In this document: positions 16,086 to 24,409 of the stretch, piece by piece
Layout: each line of letters starts with the position of its first letter
How positions within the stretch are numbered: position 1 is the stretch's first letter
NCBI GenBank assembly: GCA_017354415.1
Contig: JAFMQY010000006.1
Coordinates: forward strand, 1 to 45,355
Length of the DNA stretch: 45,355 nt
Direction of reading: 5' to 3'
Origin: Nocardioides sp.
GTDB taxonomy: Bacteria; Actinomycetota; Actinomycetes; Propionibacteriales; Nocardioidaceae
Made by a program: the position numbers and the translations under genes
Notes under the pieces: generated by a model
The model's input: only the letters and a program-made list of their open reading frames with translations
The model's database searches: none
Told to the model about the DNA's origin: nothing

Positions 16086-17806
16086 CTGGTGGCCACCGTG
16101 TGTGTTGTCTCGGGTGGAGCCTCCCGCAGCGGCAGGACCATGGTCACGCAATAGCCGCCGTCCGGCGTGACCGCAGTGCTGAGCCTCCCACCGACCGTCC
16201 CTGCGCGCTCGGCTAGTCCGCGCAGGCCCAGTCCAGAGCCGAGACTCGATCCCTCTCCGCCGTGGGGGTCGGCGGCGTTCGCTGCAGAAGGGTTGGTGAC
16301 CTGGATGCGCACGCCGGCGGTCGTACGGTCGCAGCGCAGCCGGACCTCAGCGCCCGGGGCGTACCTGGCCGCGTTGGTCAGGGCTTCCTGAGCCACCAGT
16401 GCGCCTAGTGGCAGAGTGCGTGACCACAGCGAGGATGGCTCGAACCTGACCTGCTGGCCGCCCCTGCGCGCTGCGGCGACCACCGCTTCCAGGCTCGGAG
16501 CCAGATCGACGGGGTCCGCGTGGGCTGCGTCGTCGAGCCGTGATCCGAGCGAGTCCAGCGCCGGCAAGGTGACGGTGAGCAGCTCGCGCAGAACGGCGAC
16601 ATGCGCCTCGCGTTGTGTGGGGTCGGTGTCCCACACTCGGCGGGCGGCGGCTGCCTGGAGCACCACGACCGTCATCGAATGGGCCGCAGTGTCGTGCACG
16701 TCTCGTGACAGAGCGGCCCGCTTCTCATCGAGGTCGTCGTCGTTCGCGTGCAGTCGCTCGTCCAGGAGGTTCCGGGCGGCCACCTGCAGAGCCGCACCCA
16801 GGACGTAGCACCCCGCTTGGACCGCGACGGTTCCGAGGACCTCCGCGCGGGGGTAGGTGATGGCTGCGAGGAGCGGAAGGCACGCCGCGGTCACCGCGCA
16901 GCCAGCTGTGAAAGCCACTCCGCGGCTTCTGGGCAGCTGGGCTCCCGCGAGGAACGGAAACACCATCTGGATGCCGAACGACGCCGCGCCGCTCAGGGGA
17001 TCCAGGTCTGGGACCACCAGGGTCAGACCCGCACACGCGGCAGCTGACAGTGCGGCGGCGGGAAGCAGGTGATGGCGGGCGATGGCGATGGGCAGCCCGC
17101 TGAGCAACGCCAGTCCGACCTCAACAGGTCCGTGGGACAGTGAGATCGCGCTCACCGCCGCCACCGTCACCGCCACCGTGGCCAGCATCGCATCGACCGT
17201 TCTCCCGCTCACGAGCGTGCGCCGGGCCAAGACCACACGTCGGCTGCGGGTCTCATCAAGTTGGTCGATGCGACGCCCCAGCTCCTCGAGGGTCGCAGGA
17301 GGGGCGCCCGAGTCATCGTCCGAGCGGAGGTCGTGGGCAATGGTACGGACGTCGGCCAGGCAGGCACGAGCCGCAGCCTCCACGCGCTCGACGTCCTCCC
17401 GGCCAGCGAGTTCGGATGAAGAGGCGAGGGTGGTGATACCAGCGGCCAGACGCTCCCTGGCTCGTTCGGCCGGCCGACTGAGTCGCGGTGGACGGGGTTC
17501 GGCCAGGCTTGCTCGGAGACGGGTTCGGAGTCGAAACACGATCCCGACGGCCGCTGGAAGCGCCACCAACGCCAGCTCGAAGAACGCAACGGCACCCCAG
17601 TAGGAGTTCGCCGCGTCCGGGCTGACCGCCGGACCCGCGGCCACGACCGCAACGAGCCCGAGCACTATGAGCACGGCAGCCCAGCGGGGACGCACCAGCG
17701 CACACGCCGTGAACGACGCAGCAATCAAGCCCACGAAGACGGCCGCACTGACCACGCCCGCACCTGCCACAGGCCTCAGGCTACGGCCGACAGCGACAGC
17801 CGTCAT
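16082..17806 (-). CDS. HisKA_3 sensor histidine kinase with extended N-terminal half (system 1)
   Basis: The protein has 574 residues from ATG 17806. It has about three N-terminal membrane helices, then a cytoplasmic coiled stretch (residues about 95-190) that looks like a second, degenerate dimerisation helix pair (RTIAHDLRSDDDS). A second set of membrane helices spans about 200-340. The dimerisation/phospho-acceptor motif SRDVHDTAAHSM follows with His371, then the ATPase domain with AQEALTNAARYAPGA and a GLGLRGLAERA G-box. Kinases of this family usually have one membrane block and 380-420 residues, so this one is unusually long. An N-terminal fusion of a degenerate kinase is possible. It pairs with the downstream regulator by overlap. 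Confidence 0.88.
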   Translation of the reverse strand: MTAVAVGRSLRPVAGAGVVSAAVFVGLIAASFTACALVRPRWAAVLIVLGLVAVVAAGPAVSPDAANSYWGAVAFFELALVALPAAVGIVFRLRTRLRASLAEPRPPRLSRPAERARERLAAGITTLASSSELAGREDVERVEAAARACLADVRTIAHDLRSDDDSGAPPATLEELGRRIDQLDETRSRRVVLARRTLVSGRTVDAMLATVAVTVAAVSAISLSHGPVEVGLALLSGLPIAIARHHLLPAAALSAAACAGLTLVVPDLDPLSGAASFGIQMVFPFLAGAQLPRSRGVAFTAGCAVTAACLPLLAAITYPRAEVLGTVAVQAGCYVLGAALQVAARNLLDERLHANDDDLDEKRAALSRDVHDTAAHSMTVVVLQAAAARRVWDTDPTQREAHVAVLRELLTVTLPALDSLGSRLDDAAHADPVDLAPSLEAVVAAARRGGQQVRFEPSSLWSRTLPLGALVAQEALTNAARYAPGAEVRLRCDRTTAGVRIQVTNPSAANAADPHGGEGSSLGSGLGLRGLAERAGTVGGRLSTAVTPDGGYCVTMVLPLREAPPETTHTVATR

Positions 17807-17926
17807 CGGCTCACCGTCGTAGTGGGTCTCCACCAGGTGGAGTAGGCGAAGACCGATCTGTGCGGTGATGTGGCCGACCCGATGGCGCCGTACGGTCCCA
17901 CCGACCCACCAAACCCGGAGGACCAC
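17807..17926. promoter_or_regulatory. Divergent intergenic region between kinase and membrane protein
   Basis: These 120 bases lie between the leftward kinase gene and the rightward membrane-protein gene. The rightward Shine-Dalgarno (GGAGG, about 17918-17922) is obvious. No operator was recognised by eye. The layout matches the second kinase locus at 20774-20950. Confidence 0.35.
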
Positions 17927-18514
17927 ATGACCCGCAAGACCGCCACGCTGTTGTGGCTCAGCGCCGCCCTCTACGCCATCGTCGCCATCTCGGACCTGCT
18001 GTTCCATCCGGCAGATGACAAGCTGCTCACCACCGTTGGTGGGTACCTGTTCGAGTCGTTGCTCATGCCCTACGTTCTCCTCACACTGGCTGCGCTGTGG
18101 ACGCTGCACCGCGGGCACCACGGCCGCGATGGACGACTCGGGCGCGTCGGCATCCGAGTCGCCGGCCTCGGCTTCATCGCCTTCCTCGCCCCGGCCGCCG
18201 CAACCTTGGGCACCGGTAAGACAGAGGCACTCGGGCCCGTGTACTTCGCCGCCGAGCTGCTCACCCTCGTCGGCGTGACGCTCCTCGGCATCGGCATCGG
18301 ACGGGCCGGAGTGCTTCCCAGCTGGACCGGGATCCTTCTCGCAGGTGGATGGATGCTCGCCAGCCCAGTCGCCGCACACGTCACCGGCGTCACCCTGGTC
18401 GGGGCCGCCGCCTTCACCATGCTAGGAGCCACCGTCAGCCGCCACGTCAGCCGCTGTTCTGACGCCCCTCTCGACGCCACCAGCCGGATAGACCACACCT
18501 CCCGGGTGTCTTGA
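17927..18514 (+). CDS. Small integral membrane protein (partner of two-component system 1)
   Basis: The protein has 195 residues from ATG 17927, preceded by GGAGGACCAC, a strong site; the frame is open to an ATG at 17870 but without such a site. It is mostly hydrophobic, with about six predicted membrane helices (LLWLSAALYAIVAISDLLF, LLMPYVLLTLAALWTLHRG and others) and a short hydrophilic C-terminal tail. I do not recognise a named family, although the layout resembles DUF4386-like or unnamed actinobacterial membrane proteins. It is divergent from a sensor kinase, like the similar-sized protein at 20951, so a role in the sensed stress or in signalling is plausible. Confidence 0.7.
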   Translation: MTRKTATLLWLSAALYAIVAISDLLFHPADDKLLTTVGGYLFESLLMPYVLLTLAALWTLHRGHHGRDGRLGRVGIRVAGLGFIAFLAPAAATLGTGKTEALGPVYFAAELLTLVGVTLLGIGIGRAGVLPSWTGILLAGGWMLASPVAAHVTGVTLVGAAAFTMLGATVSRHVSRCSDAPLDATSRIDHTSRVS

Positions 18515-18679
18515 CCGGGACCGCCGCTCTTACCAGGTTGCTGAAGCGCTCTCGCCTGGGCACCATGGGGGACGAGCCTGACGGAGGAGCACACGAACCG
18601 GCCGCCGAACTCACAGCGCCACGTCCTCGTCCGGACCGCAGCGACTCAGGCGTTCAAGCCGTGGAACCTCGCCAAGAGT

Positions 18680-18869
18680 TCATATGCGTTCGCGATGGCG
18701 GCATCGTGGCTGACGTGCTGCGCGAAGTTCAGCGATCTCGCGTTCGAGCTCCAACACTCGCCCGATGCCCGCAAGGTTGAGACCCTCACTCAGAAGTCGG
18801 GCGATCCGCTGAAGAACGACGATGTCGGCCTTGCTGTCAAGCCGGGTGCCGCCCAGGGGTTCGGCTTGC
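18680..18869 (-). pseudogene. Remnant of a MerR-family (HspR-like) regulator
   Basis: Translation of the minus strand gives PLGGTRLDSKADIVVLQRIA, then RLLSEGLNLAGIGRVLELER, then EIAELRAAR and a stop at 18680. This is the back half of a MerR-type domain: the GGTR-x-(Y)S wing, the D-x-x-x-L-x-x-I helix, the G-x-NLAGI-x-x-V-LELE motif of HspR-like proteins, and the start of the coiled coil. The usual N-terminal helix-turn-helix and start codon are missing. Upstream sequence in the frame does not resemble the family, and the frame runs into the response regulator gene. It is therefore a truncated remnant. Confidence 0.7.
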
Positions 18870-18926
18870 CGCCCGGGGTTCGGCCGTCCGGGTCGTCGAC
18901 ACCCCGTTCGCCGACCGTGACGGCGC

Positions 18927-19592
18927 TCAGGGCATGCCGACTTCGACGAGCCCGGACTCGTAGGCCAGCACCACGGCCTGCACGCGGTCGCGGAGACCGA
19001 GCTTGGAGAACACGTTGCTCACATGGGTCTTGACCGTCGGCTCGGACAGGTACAGGTCGCCGGCGATCTCGGAGTTCGACCGGCCGCGGGCCATCAACGT
19101 CAACACCTCGGTCTCCCGCGGCGTGAGCGACTCAAGCGCAGCCGGCCGTGAACGCCCCGGGCGACGTCGCGTCAGGTAGTCCTCGATCATCCGCCGCGTG
19201 ATGTCCGGAGCCAGCAGAGCATCGCCGGCGGCGACCGTGCGGATCGCTCCGGCCAGCTCGCGTGGTGGCGCGCTCTTGAGCAGGAAGCCGCTGGCTCCGG
19301 CCCGGAGGGCCTCGTAGACGTACTCCTCGTGGTCGAACGTCGTGAGGATCAGCACCCGCGGGCGGCGCGGCGCATCTGCGCCGAGGATGACCGAGGTGGC
19401 GGTGATGCCGTCCATGTGCGGCATCCGTACGTCCATCACGACGACGTCCGGACGTGTCGAGGCGACCAGCTCGACGGCACGACGCCCGTCCTCTGCCTCC
19501 CCGATGACCGCGATGTCGTCCTGGCCCTCGAGGATCGACCGGAAGCCGCCGCGGACCAGGGCCTGGTCGTCGACGATCAGCACCCGGATCAC
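18927..19592 (-). CDS. NarL/FixJ-type response regulator (system 2)
   Basis: The protein has 221 residues. The receiver domain MIRVLIVDDQALVRGG carries D8/D9, the phospho-acceptor D54 (VMDVRMP) and Lys in FLLKSAPP. The C-terminal LuxR helix-turn-helix is complete: LTPRETEVLTLMARGRSNSE and TVKTHVSNVFSKLGLRDR. Its start overlaps the kinase stop (ATGA, 19589-19592). It is closely similar in length and layout to the regulator at 15435 but clearly not a recent copy. Confidence 0.95.
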   Translation of the reverse strand: MIRVLIVDDQALVRGGFRSILEGQDDIAVIGEAEDGRRAVELVASTRPDVVVMDVRMPHMDGITATSVILGADAPRRPRVLILTTFDHEEYVYEALRAGASGFLLKSAPPRELAGAIRTVAAGDALLAPDITRRMIEDYLTRRRPGRSRPAALESLTPRETEVLTLMARGRSNSEIAGDLYLSEPTVKTHVSNVFSKLGLRDRVQAVVLAYESGLVEVGMP

Positions 19593-20773
19593 GACGCCTC
19601 CAGGGGCAGGGTCACGTGGACACGGAACCCGCCCTCAGCCCGTGCGCCTGCCTCGAGCCGACCGCCGTACACGGCGACGCGTTCGGCCATCCCGATCAGG
19701 CCGTGTCCCGCTGTCGCGCCCGAGGGTGGGGTGTGACCGTCGTCGACGATGTCGATGTCGAGGGCCTGCGGCCAGTAGCGGATCTCGACGTGGGCCTTCG
19801 CGGGACGACCGGCGTGCTTGACGGCGTTCGTGAGCGCCTCCTGCACGACGCGGTAGGCGGTGAGGTCGAGCCCGGGCGGCAGCGTCCGGGGGTTGCCGCT
19901 GACGGTGAGCTGGACGGGGACCCCGAGACCCGACACGCGTTCGGCAAGGTCGGACAGGTCGCCGGTGCCCGGCTGCGGCGCCAACGTCGATGCGCCTGAG
20001 GGGGAGCCGTCGGGTCTGCCGCGCAGGACGCCGAGCATGCGGCCGAGCTCGGCGACGGCCTGGTGGCCGGTCTCCTGGACGACGCGCATCGACTCACGGG
20101 CACGGTCCGGGTCACGAGTCATGAGCTCCTCCGAGGCGCCGGCCTGGACGACCATGACGCTCACGCAGTGGGACACGATGTCGTGCAGCTCACGCGCGAT
20201 CCGGCTACGTTCCTCCTCCACTGCCGCGGCCACATGGGCCTGCCGTTCGGCCTCCCTCGCCTCGAGGTGCTGTGCGCGGTCGGCCCTCTGGTGCATCGAA
20301 CGCCCGGCCACCAATGCCAAGCAGACCGGCACCAGGGTGAAGGGGATGTTGGACGCGGTGCCGACCGACGGCACCCGCACCATCGCCACCCCGAGGCCGA
20401 CCACAACCATCACCGCCCCCAACACCATGGCGCGGGGGGTGTCCCACCGGGCCACCGAGTACGCCGCCACGAGCAGTGGGACGAAATGGCCCCACAGAGT
20501 GACTGTCTGGACGGTCACCAGCTCCGGGAGCGCGACCGCCGCCACGACAACGGTGAGCACCGCGAGCGGGTACCGGCGTCGCCAGATCAGCGACAGGGTG
20601 CTGACCCCCACGACCACAGCAGTGTCGAGGTTCGACCCGTACTGGGCGGAGTTGTCCAGGTTGAACCTCAGGTCGAGAGCCGCGAACACGGCAAGTCCGA
20701 CCGCGAGCGCAACGTCGGAGACGGAGGGAGCCTCGTCTCTGCAGCGGGGAGCTCCCGAGACGGTCACGGTCAT
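19589..20773 (-). CDS. HisKA_3 sensor histidine kinase (system 2)
   Basis: The protein has 394 residues from ATG 20773. Five or so membrane helices fill residues 20-160. A coiled linker leads to the dimerisation motif RIARELHDIVSHCVSVMVVQ with His197, followed by the ATPase domain (VQEALTNAVKHAG, then a GHGLIGMAERV G-box). The length is normal for NarL-type partner kinases. It is co-translated with the regulator at 18927 and divergent from the membrane-protein gene at 20951. The signal is unknown; the membrane-embedded sensor with short loops suggests membrane or cell-envelope stress. Confidence 0.93.
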   Translation of the reverse strand: MTVTVSGAPRCRDEAPSVSDVALAVGLAVFAALDLRFNLDNSAQYGSNLDTAVVVGVSTLSLIWRRRYPLAVLTVVVAAVALPELVTVQTVTLWGHFVPLLVAAYSVARWDTPRAMVLGAVMVVVGLGVAMVRVPSVGTASNIPFTLVPVCLALVAGRSMHQRADRAQHLEAREAERQAHVAAAVEEERSRIARELHDIVSHCVSVMVVQAGASEELMTRDPDRARESMRVVQETGHQAVAELGRMLGVLRGRPDGSPSGASTLAPQPGTGDLSDLAERVSGLGVPVQLTVSGNPRTLPPGLDLTAYRVVQEALTNAVKHAGRPAKAHVEIRYWPQALDIDIVDDGHTPPSGATAGHGLIGMAERVAVYGGRLEAGARAEGGFRVHVTLPLEAS

Positions 20774-20950
20774 GGCGTGGACGGTACCTCCGCATCGCGG
20801 GCGGCGGGATCGTTCCAGCGTATGAGGTCGGCTCGGTCCCCCAGACGTAGGCAGATCGGTCCCCTGGCCCGAGGACACCGGCCGGGTGTTGCCGCGACGC
20901 TGGGGGCCGCCGTCGAACGACGTGCGACTCGTCTCGTGAAAGGACCTGAG

Positions 20951-21580
20951 ATGGACAAGCCCTTCGCCAGGCTGACGGCCTGGTCACTGATGGCCGGCAG
21001 CGTCGTCGGCACCATCGGATACCTGGCCGCCTTCCTGGCCAACGGCAACGGCCTGGACCGCTTCGCCGGTTCCAGCTGGATCGCCCTGTACACCGTGGCG
21101 ATGTTCGGCGACGTCCTGGTCATCCTCGGCCTCCCCGCCATCGTGCACGCCCAGCGCGGACGCTTCCCGCGACTGACGCTGATCGGGTACGTGGGCGTGC
21201 TGGTGCCGATGATCGTTCTCAACGTCGGTGAGGGCGCGATCGAGGGCTTCGCCAAGCCCTACTTCGCCCATCACGGTGGTGTCCTCGCGGCCGACCTGCC
21301 CGGCCTCGCGGGCTGGGAGATCCCGGCACTGCTGACCATGCTCGTCGGCATGATCTGCCTCGGCATCGCGGTGATCCGCGGTCGCGTCATGCCGATCTGG
21401 GTCGGCGTCGTTTTCCTCATCGTGCCGTTCCTCGGCCTGGCCGGGCTGCCCGGCATCCTCGGGCTCCTGGCCGACTTCTCCCTCTTCGTGGGCCTGTTCG
21501 CCGTGGGGCTGTGCGCCCTGGGTGTCGACGCGCCAGTCACGCGCGGCACCCAAGCCGCCGCCGAGGGAGTGGCCGCCTAA
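20951..21580 (+). CDS. Small integral membrane protein (partner of two-component system 2)
   Basis: The protein has 209 residues from ATG 20951, preceded by AAAGGA. Six membrane helices are visible, for example MAGSVVGTIGYLAAFLANG, TVAMFGDVLVILGLPAIV and ALLTMLVGMICLGIAVIRG. No catalytic motif or named family was recognised. It is divergent from the sensor kinase, the same layout as the protein at 17927. The pair may report a recurring kinase/regulator/membrane-protein module. Confidence 0.72.
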   Translation: MDKPFARLTAWSLMAGSVVGTIGYLAAFLANGNGLDRFAGSSWIALYTVAMFGDVLVILGLPAIVHAQRGRFPRLTLIGYVGVLVPMIVLNVGEGAIEGFAKPYFAHHGGVLAADLPGLAGWEIPALLTMLVGMICLGIAVIRGRVMPIWVGVVFLIVPFLGLAGLPGILGLLADFSLFVGLFAVGLCALGVDAPVTRGTQAAAEGVAA

Positions 21581-21787
21581 CGGTCCGGGTCACGCCCATC
21601 GCCGGCCACCGACCCAGGCCACGGACTCGGGCGCTGCGTGCACCAGGCTGTCGCGCTCCCTGGATGGCGTGCCCTTCCGCCGGGACGCGGCGTCCGGTTG
21701 GACGCAAGCCAGCCTGTGGCGACTCGAATTGGTCTCCGTGCCGCTTCGGCCACGTCGACTGAGGGGGTGGGCTCCGCCGCAGTGCTA

Positions 21788-21961
21788 TCACGGGCCGAAC
21801 GCTTCCGAGCCGAAAGGGCGTAGCCCGACGGCGCCCGCGAACGCCAGGTGGCCGCGGCCGTCCGAAACGTCGGTGGTGATCCCGAGAAGGTCCTCGTAGC
21901 TGCGCAGCGGCGAGGAGTGGTTGTAGGTGGTGTCGCTGACGCTGCCCGGCTGGATCCACTG
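21788..21961 (-). pseudogene. C-terminal fragment of an alkaline-phosphatase-type phosphoesterase
   Basis: The frame carries SVSDTTYNHSSPLRSYEDLL followed by GHLAFAGAVGLRPFGSEAFG and a stop. This matches the tail of secreted phosphoesterases, where a TTYNHYSLLRSLEDLFG-like segment precedes GxLG(F/Y)AG and PFGSDVF. Nothing of the catalytic N-terminal domain is present, and the upstream frame turns into unrelated GT sequence. It is a leftover of a deleted gene. Confidence 0.65.
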
Positions 21962-22079
21962 CGGAACCGGGCGGCGTACGCCTCCGGGGTGCCGAGACGC
22001 TCGACGGCGGTTTGGGCGGCGTTCTCTCGGCTCAGGCCGCCGGCTTTGAGGACCCGGCATCCGGTACATCGGGCCTCGT

Positions 22080-22426
22080 TCACAGGTGGTGGACGACGAG
22101 ATCCGAGTAGATCTGTTCGAACCGGGCGACGGTGCGTTCCGAGGCATGGCGTTCTGCCAACGCACGGCTGGCGGCCCCATCGCGTGCCTGGTGGTTTCGG
22201 AGCACAGCACAATCCGTAGCGCGTGAGCGAGTCCGGGGACGTCCCCGGGGCAGAAGAGATAGCCGTTGGTTCCCGGTGACACCAGGTGCGGCAGTGCCAG
22301 TGCGTCGGCCAGGACGACAGGGAGGCCGGAAGCCATCGCCTCCAGTGTCGCGATGCTCTGCAGCTCGGCCACGCCAGGCATGCAGAACACACGACGACGT
22401 CTTGGCGGCCTGTCTCGAGTCCTCAC
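22080..22426 (-). pseudogene. C-terminal fragment of a GT4 glycosyltransferase, frameshifted
   Basis: The first frame reads VFCMPGVAELQSIATLEAMA, GLPVVLADALALPHLV and NGYLFCPGDVPGLAHALRIV. This is the donor-binding C-terminal domain of a GT4 enzyme of the PimB-like type. Around 22190 the similarity moves to another frame, which continues RALAERHASERTVARFEQIY and ends at 22080. The N-terminal two thirds are absent; the fragment abuts the 3' end of the oxidoreductase gene, which suggests a deletion joined them. It is not expected to be functional. Confidence 0.7.
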
Positions 22427-23340
22427 GGACGAACGCGAATGATCGTCTTGCCCTTGATCCGCTCGGTCGGGTTGAGTGCGGCGACGGCGTTGTCGAGGGT
22501 CGCGACGTGGCCGATGTTCGTCGACAGTCGTCCGTCCCGCACCCGCTGGACGATCTCACCCAGTTGGGCACGATCGGACTCGACAACGAAGTCGACCGCC
22601 TGGCCGTTCTCGGGCGACGCCTCGGGCGGCCCGACGACAGACACCAGGGTTCCGCCGGCTCGAATCAAACCTGCGGACCGCTTCGCGATGTCGCCGCCGA
22701 TGACATCGAACACCAGATCAACCCCGCCGAGCTCCTCCAGCGCGTCGTTCTCAAGGTCGACGAACTCCATCGCGCCGAAGTCGAGCACCGTCTGCCGGTC
22801 GGCGGCACGACCCGTACCGACGACGTACGCTCCCGCCTCGCGCGCGAGCTGGGTCACGATCGAACCGACCGCGCCGGCCGCACCGTGCACGAGGACGCTC
22901 TGTCCCGCCCGAAGTCGGCCATGCTCGAACAGTCCCTGCCACGCTGTCAGGCCCGAGATCGGAAGGCTCGCGCCCACCGTGAAGTCGACGTCGCCCGGCA
23001 GCGGCGCGAGGTTGCGGGCCTCGACGGCGGCGTACTCGGCCAGAGTGCCGTCCCGGGTCCAGTCCGTGAGGCCGAACACCCGCTGTCCCACCGAGAGTCC
23101 CGTCGTGCCATAGCCGAGGGCGGTGACCACCCCGGCCAGCTCGTGCCCAGGGATCGACGGCGTGCGATCACGGTTGAGGCGGTCGGTCCAGGTGGAGGGC
23201 CACGCCATCTCAGTCGGGACGAATCCCGACGCATGAACCTGAACAACCACGTCGTTGATCGCCGGCTCCGGCTCGGGCCGCTCCACCAGCGTCATCCCGG
23301 CCGTTCCCACAGCCTGGTCCGTCACCACGATCGCCTTCAT
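22423..23340 (-). CDS. Zinc-free medium-chain dehydrogenase/quinone oxidoreductase
   Basis: The protein has 305 residues from ATG 23340, preceded by an AGAGGGG Shine-Dalgarno. It has a GroES-like N-terminal domain (PEPEPAINDVVVQVHASGF, PGHELAGVV) and a Rossmann domain with QSVLVHGAAGAVGSIVTQLA, the NADPH-binding motif of quinone-oxidoreductase-type MDR proteins. The structural-zinc cysteines of alcohol dehydrogenases are absent. Such enzymes reduce quinones or activated double bonds with NADPH. It is transcribed alone, divergently from the DedA gene. The substrate is not predictable. Confidence 0.88.
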   Translation of the reverse strand: MKAIVVTDQAVGTAGMTLVERPEPEPAINDVVVQVHASGFVPTEMAWPSTWTDRLNRDRTPSIPGHELAGVVTALGYGTTGLSVGQRVFGLTDWTRDGTLAEYAAVEARNLAPLPGDVDFTVGASLPISGLTAWQGLFEHGRLRAGQSVLVHGAAGAVGSIVTQLAREAGAYVVGTGRAADRQTVLDFGAMEFVDLENDALEELGGVDLVFDVIGGDIAKRSAGLIRAGGTLVSVVGPPEASPENGQAVDFVVESDRAQLGEIVQRVRDGRLSTNIGHVATLDNAVAALNPTERIKGKTIIRVRP

Positions 23341-23506
23341 CTGGACACCCCTCTGTATCAGTCCCACCCACCCGAGGTCCTCGGATCACAACAGCATCAC
23401 CGACGCCCTGCACCGGCGTCATACCAGCTCAGATCGTTGAACGACTCTCTCGGCCGCTTGGCCACCTCGGCAGAGTCCTCGACGTCTCGCATCGGCGGGT
23501 GACCTG

Positions 23507-24241
23507 ATGGGTGGGACACTCGACCCGATGACCCTCGCCACGGATACCCCCGAGCCGCAGACGCGACGCCAGGTACTCACGCCGTGGGCTGAAGGCGCCG
23601 GACGGGTGGACACCACGATCGTCCTGCTGATCTGCCTGTACGCCGCGTACTCGCTCACGTTGTGGCCGCTCGTCCCGGCACTGATCGGGTCGCACCCGTT
23701 GCTGCTGGAGATGGTCAGCGGGTCGACCCTGGCTGAGGTGACGGTCGGGGCGCACAGTCGGCTGGGCGAACTGCCGTTGTGGTGGGCGGTGGCGGCCGGT
23801 GTGCCCGGCTCGATGATGTTCGACTGGGTCTTCTGGTGGGCAGGTCGGCGGTGGGGTGACCGCGCACTGCACCTGATCCTGGGCCGCGACCCGTCGCCGC
23901 GTGCCGTGGCCAGACGCGAGGCGCGTGTCGCGCGGCTCGAGCGGATGGCTGAGCGGTTCGGTCCGGCGGCCGTCGTGCTGGCCTACTACCTCCCGCTGCC
24001 GTCGCTGCTGATCTACGTGGCCGCTGGTCTTTCGGGGATGCGCCTACGCACCTTCCTGGCCCTGGACGTGGCCGGCACGCTGCTGTGGGTCGGCCCGATG
24101 GTCGGCCTGGGATATGCGGTCGGCAAGCCCGCCGTGGACGTGGTCCACCAGATCGACCACTACTCCACGCTCCTGACCATCGTGGTCGTTCTGGTGGTGA
24201 TCGGCGTCCAGGCTCGGAGCCGTCGTCGCGCAATCAGATGA
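23507..24241 (+). CDS. DedA/VTT-domain membrane protein
   Basis: The protein has 244 residues; ATG 23528 is an alternative start 21 bases downstream. The VTT region is seen in MMFDWVFWWAGRRWGDRAL, then a central amphipathic stretch rich in Arg (RAVARREARVARLERMAER), then AYYLPLPSLLIYVAAGLSGM and a GYAVGK segment near the C-terminus. DedA proteins help flip or maintain lipids (undecaprenyl phosphate in several bacteria) and affect membrane stress tolerance. It stands alone, with a short gap before the haloalkane dehalogenase gene. The Arg-to-Pro helix signature usually seen in the DedA core is only partly recognisable. Confidence 0.75.
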   Translation: MGGTLDPMTLATDTPEPQTRRQVLTPWAEGAGRVDTTIVLLICLYAAYSLTLWPLVPALIGSHPLLLEMVSGSTLAEVTVGAHSRLGELPLWWAVAAGVPGSMMFDWVFWWAGRRWGDRALHLILGRDPSPRAVARREARVARLERMAERFGPAAVVLAYYLPLPSLLIYVAAGLSGMRLRTFLALDVAGTLLWVGPMVGLGYAVGKPAVDVVHQIDHYSTLLTIVVVLVVIGVQARSRRRAIR

Positions 24242-24409
24242 TGCGTCGGGCTCTCGCACAGTGGCCAGGCTCGACGCAGACCCTGGCCTTCCACAGGCGC
24301 GCGGCACCTCGGTCGTCTGGAGACTCGGTCGACTGGGACTATCCGTGCGGCTGGAACGGCGTTCATCGCTCCCTGCCCGCGGGCACCTCGTGCCTGTCAG
24401 ACTGCCGGG

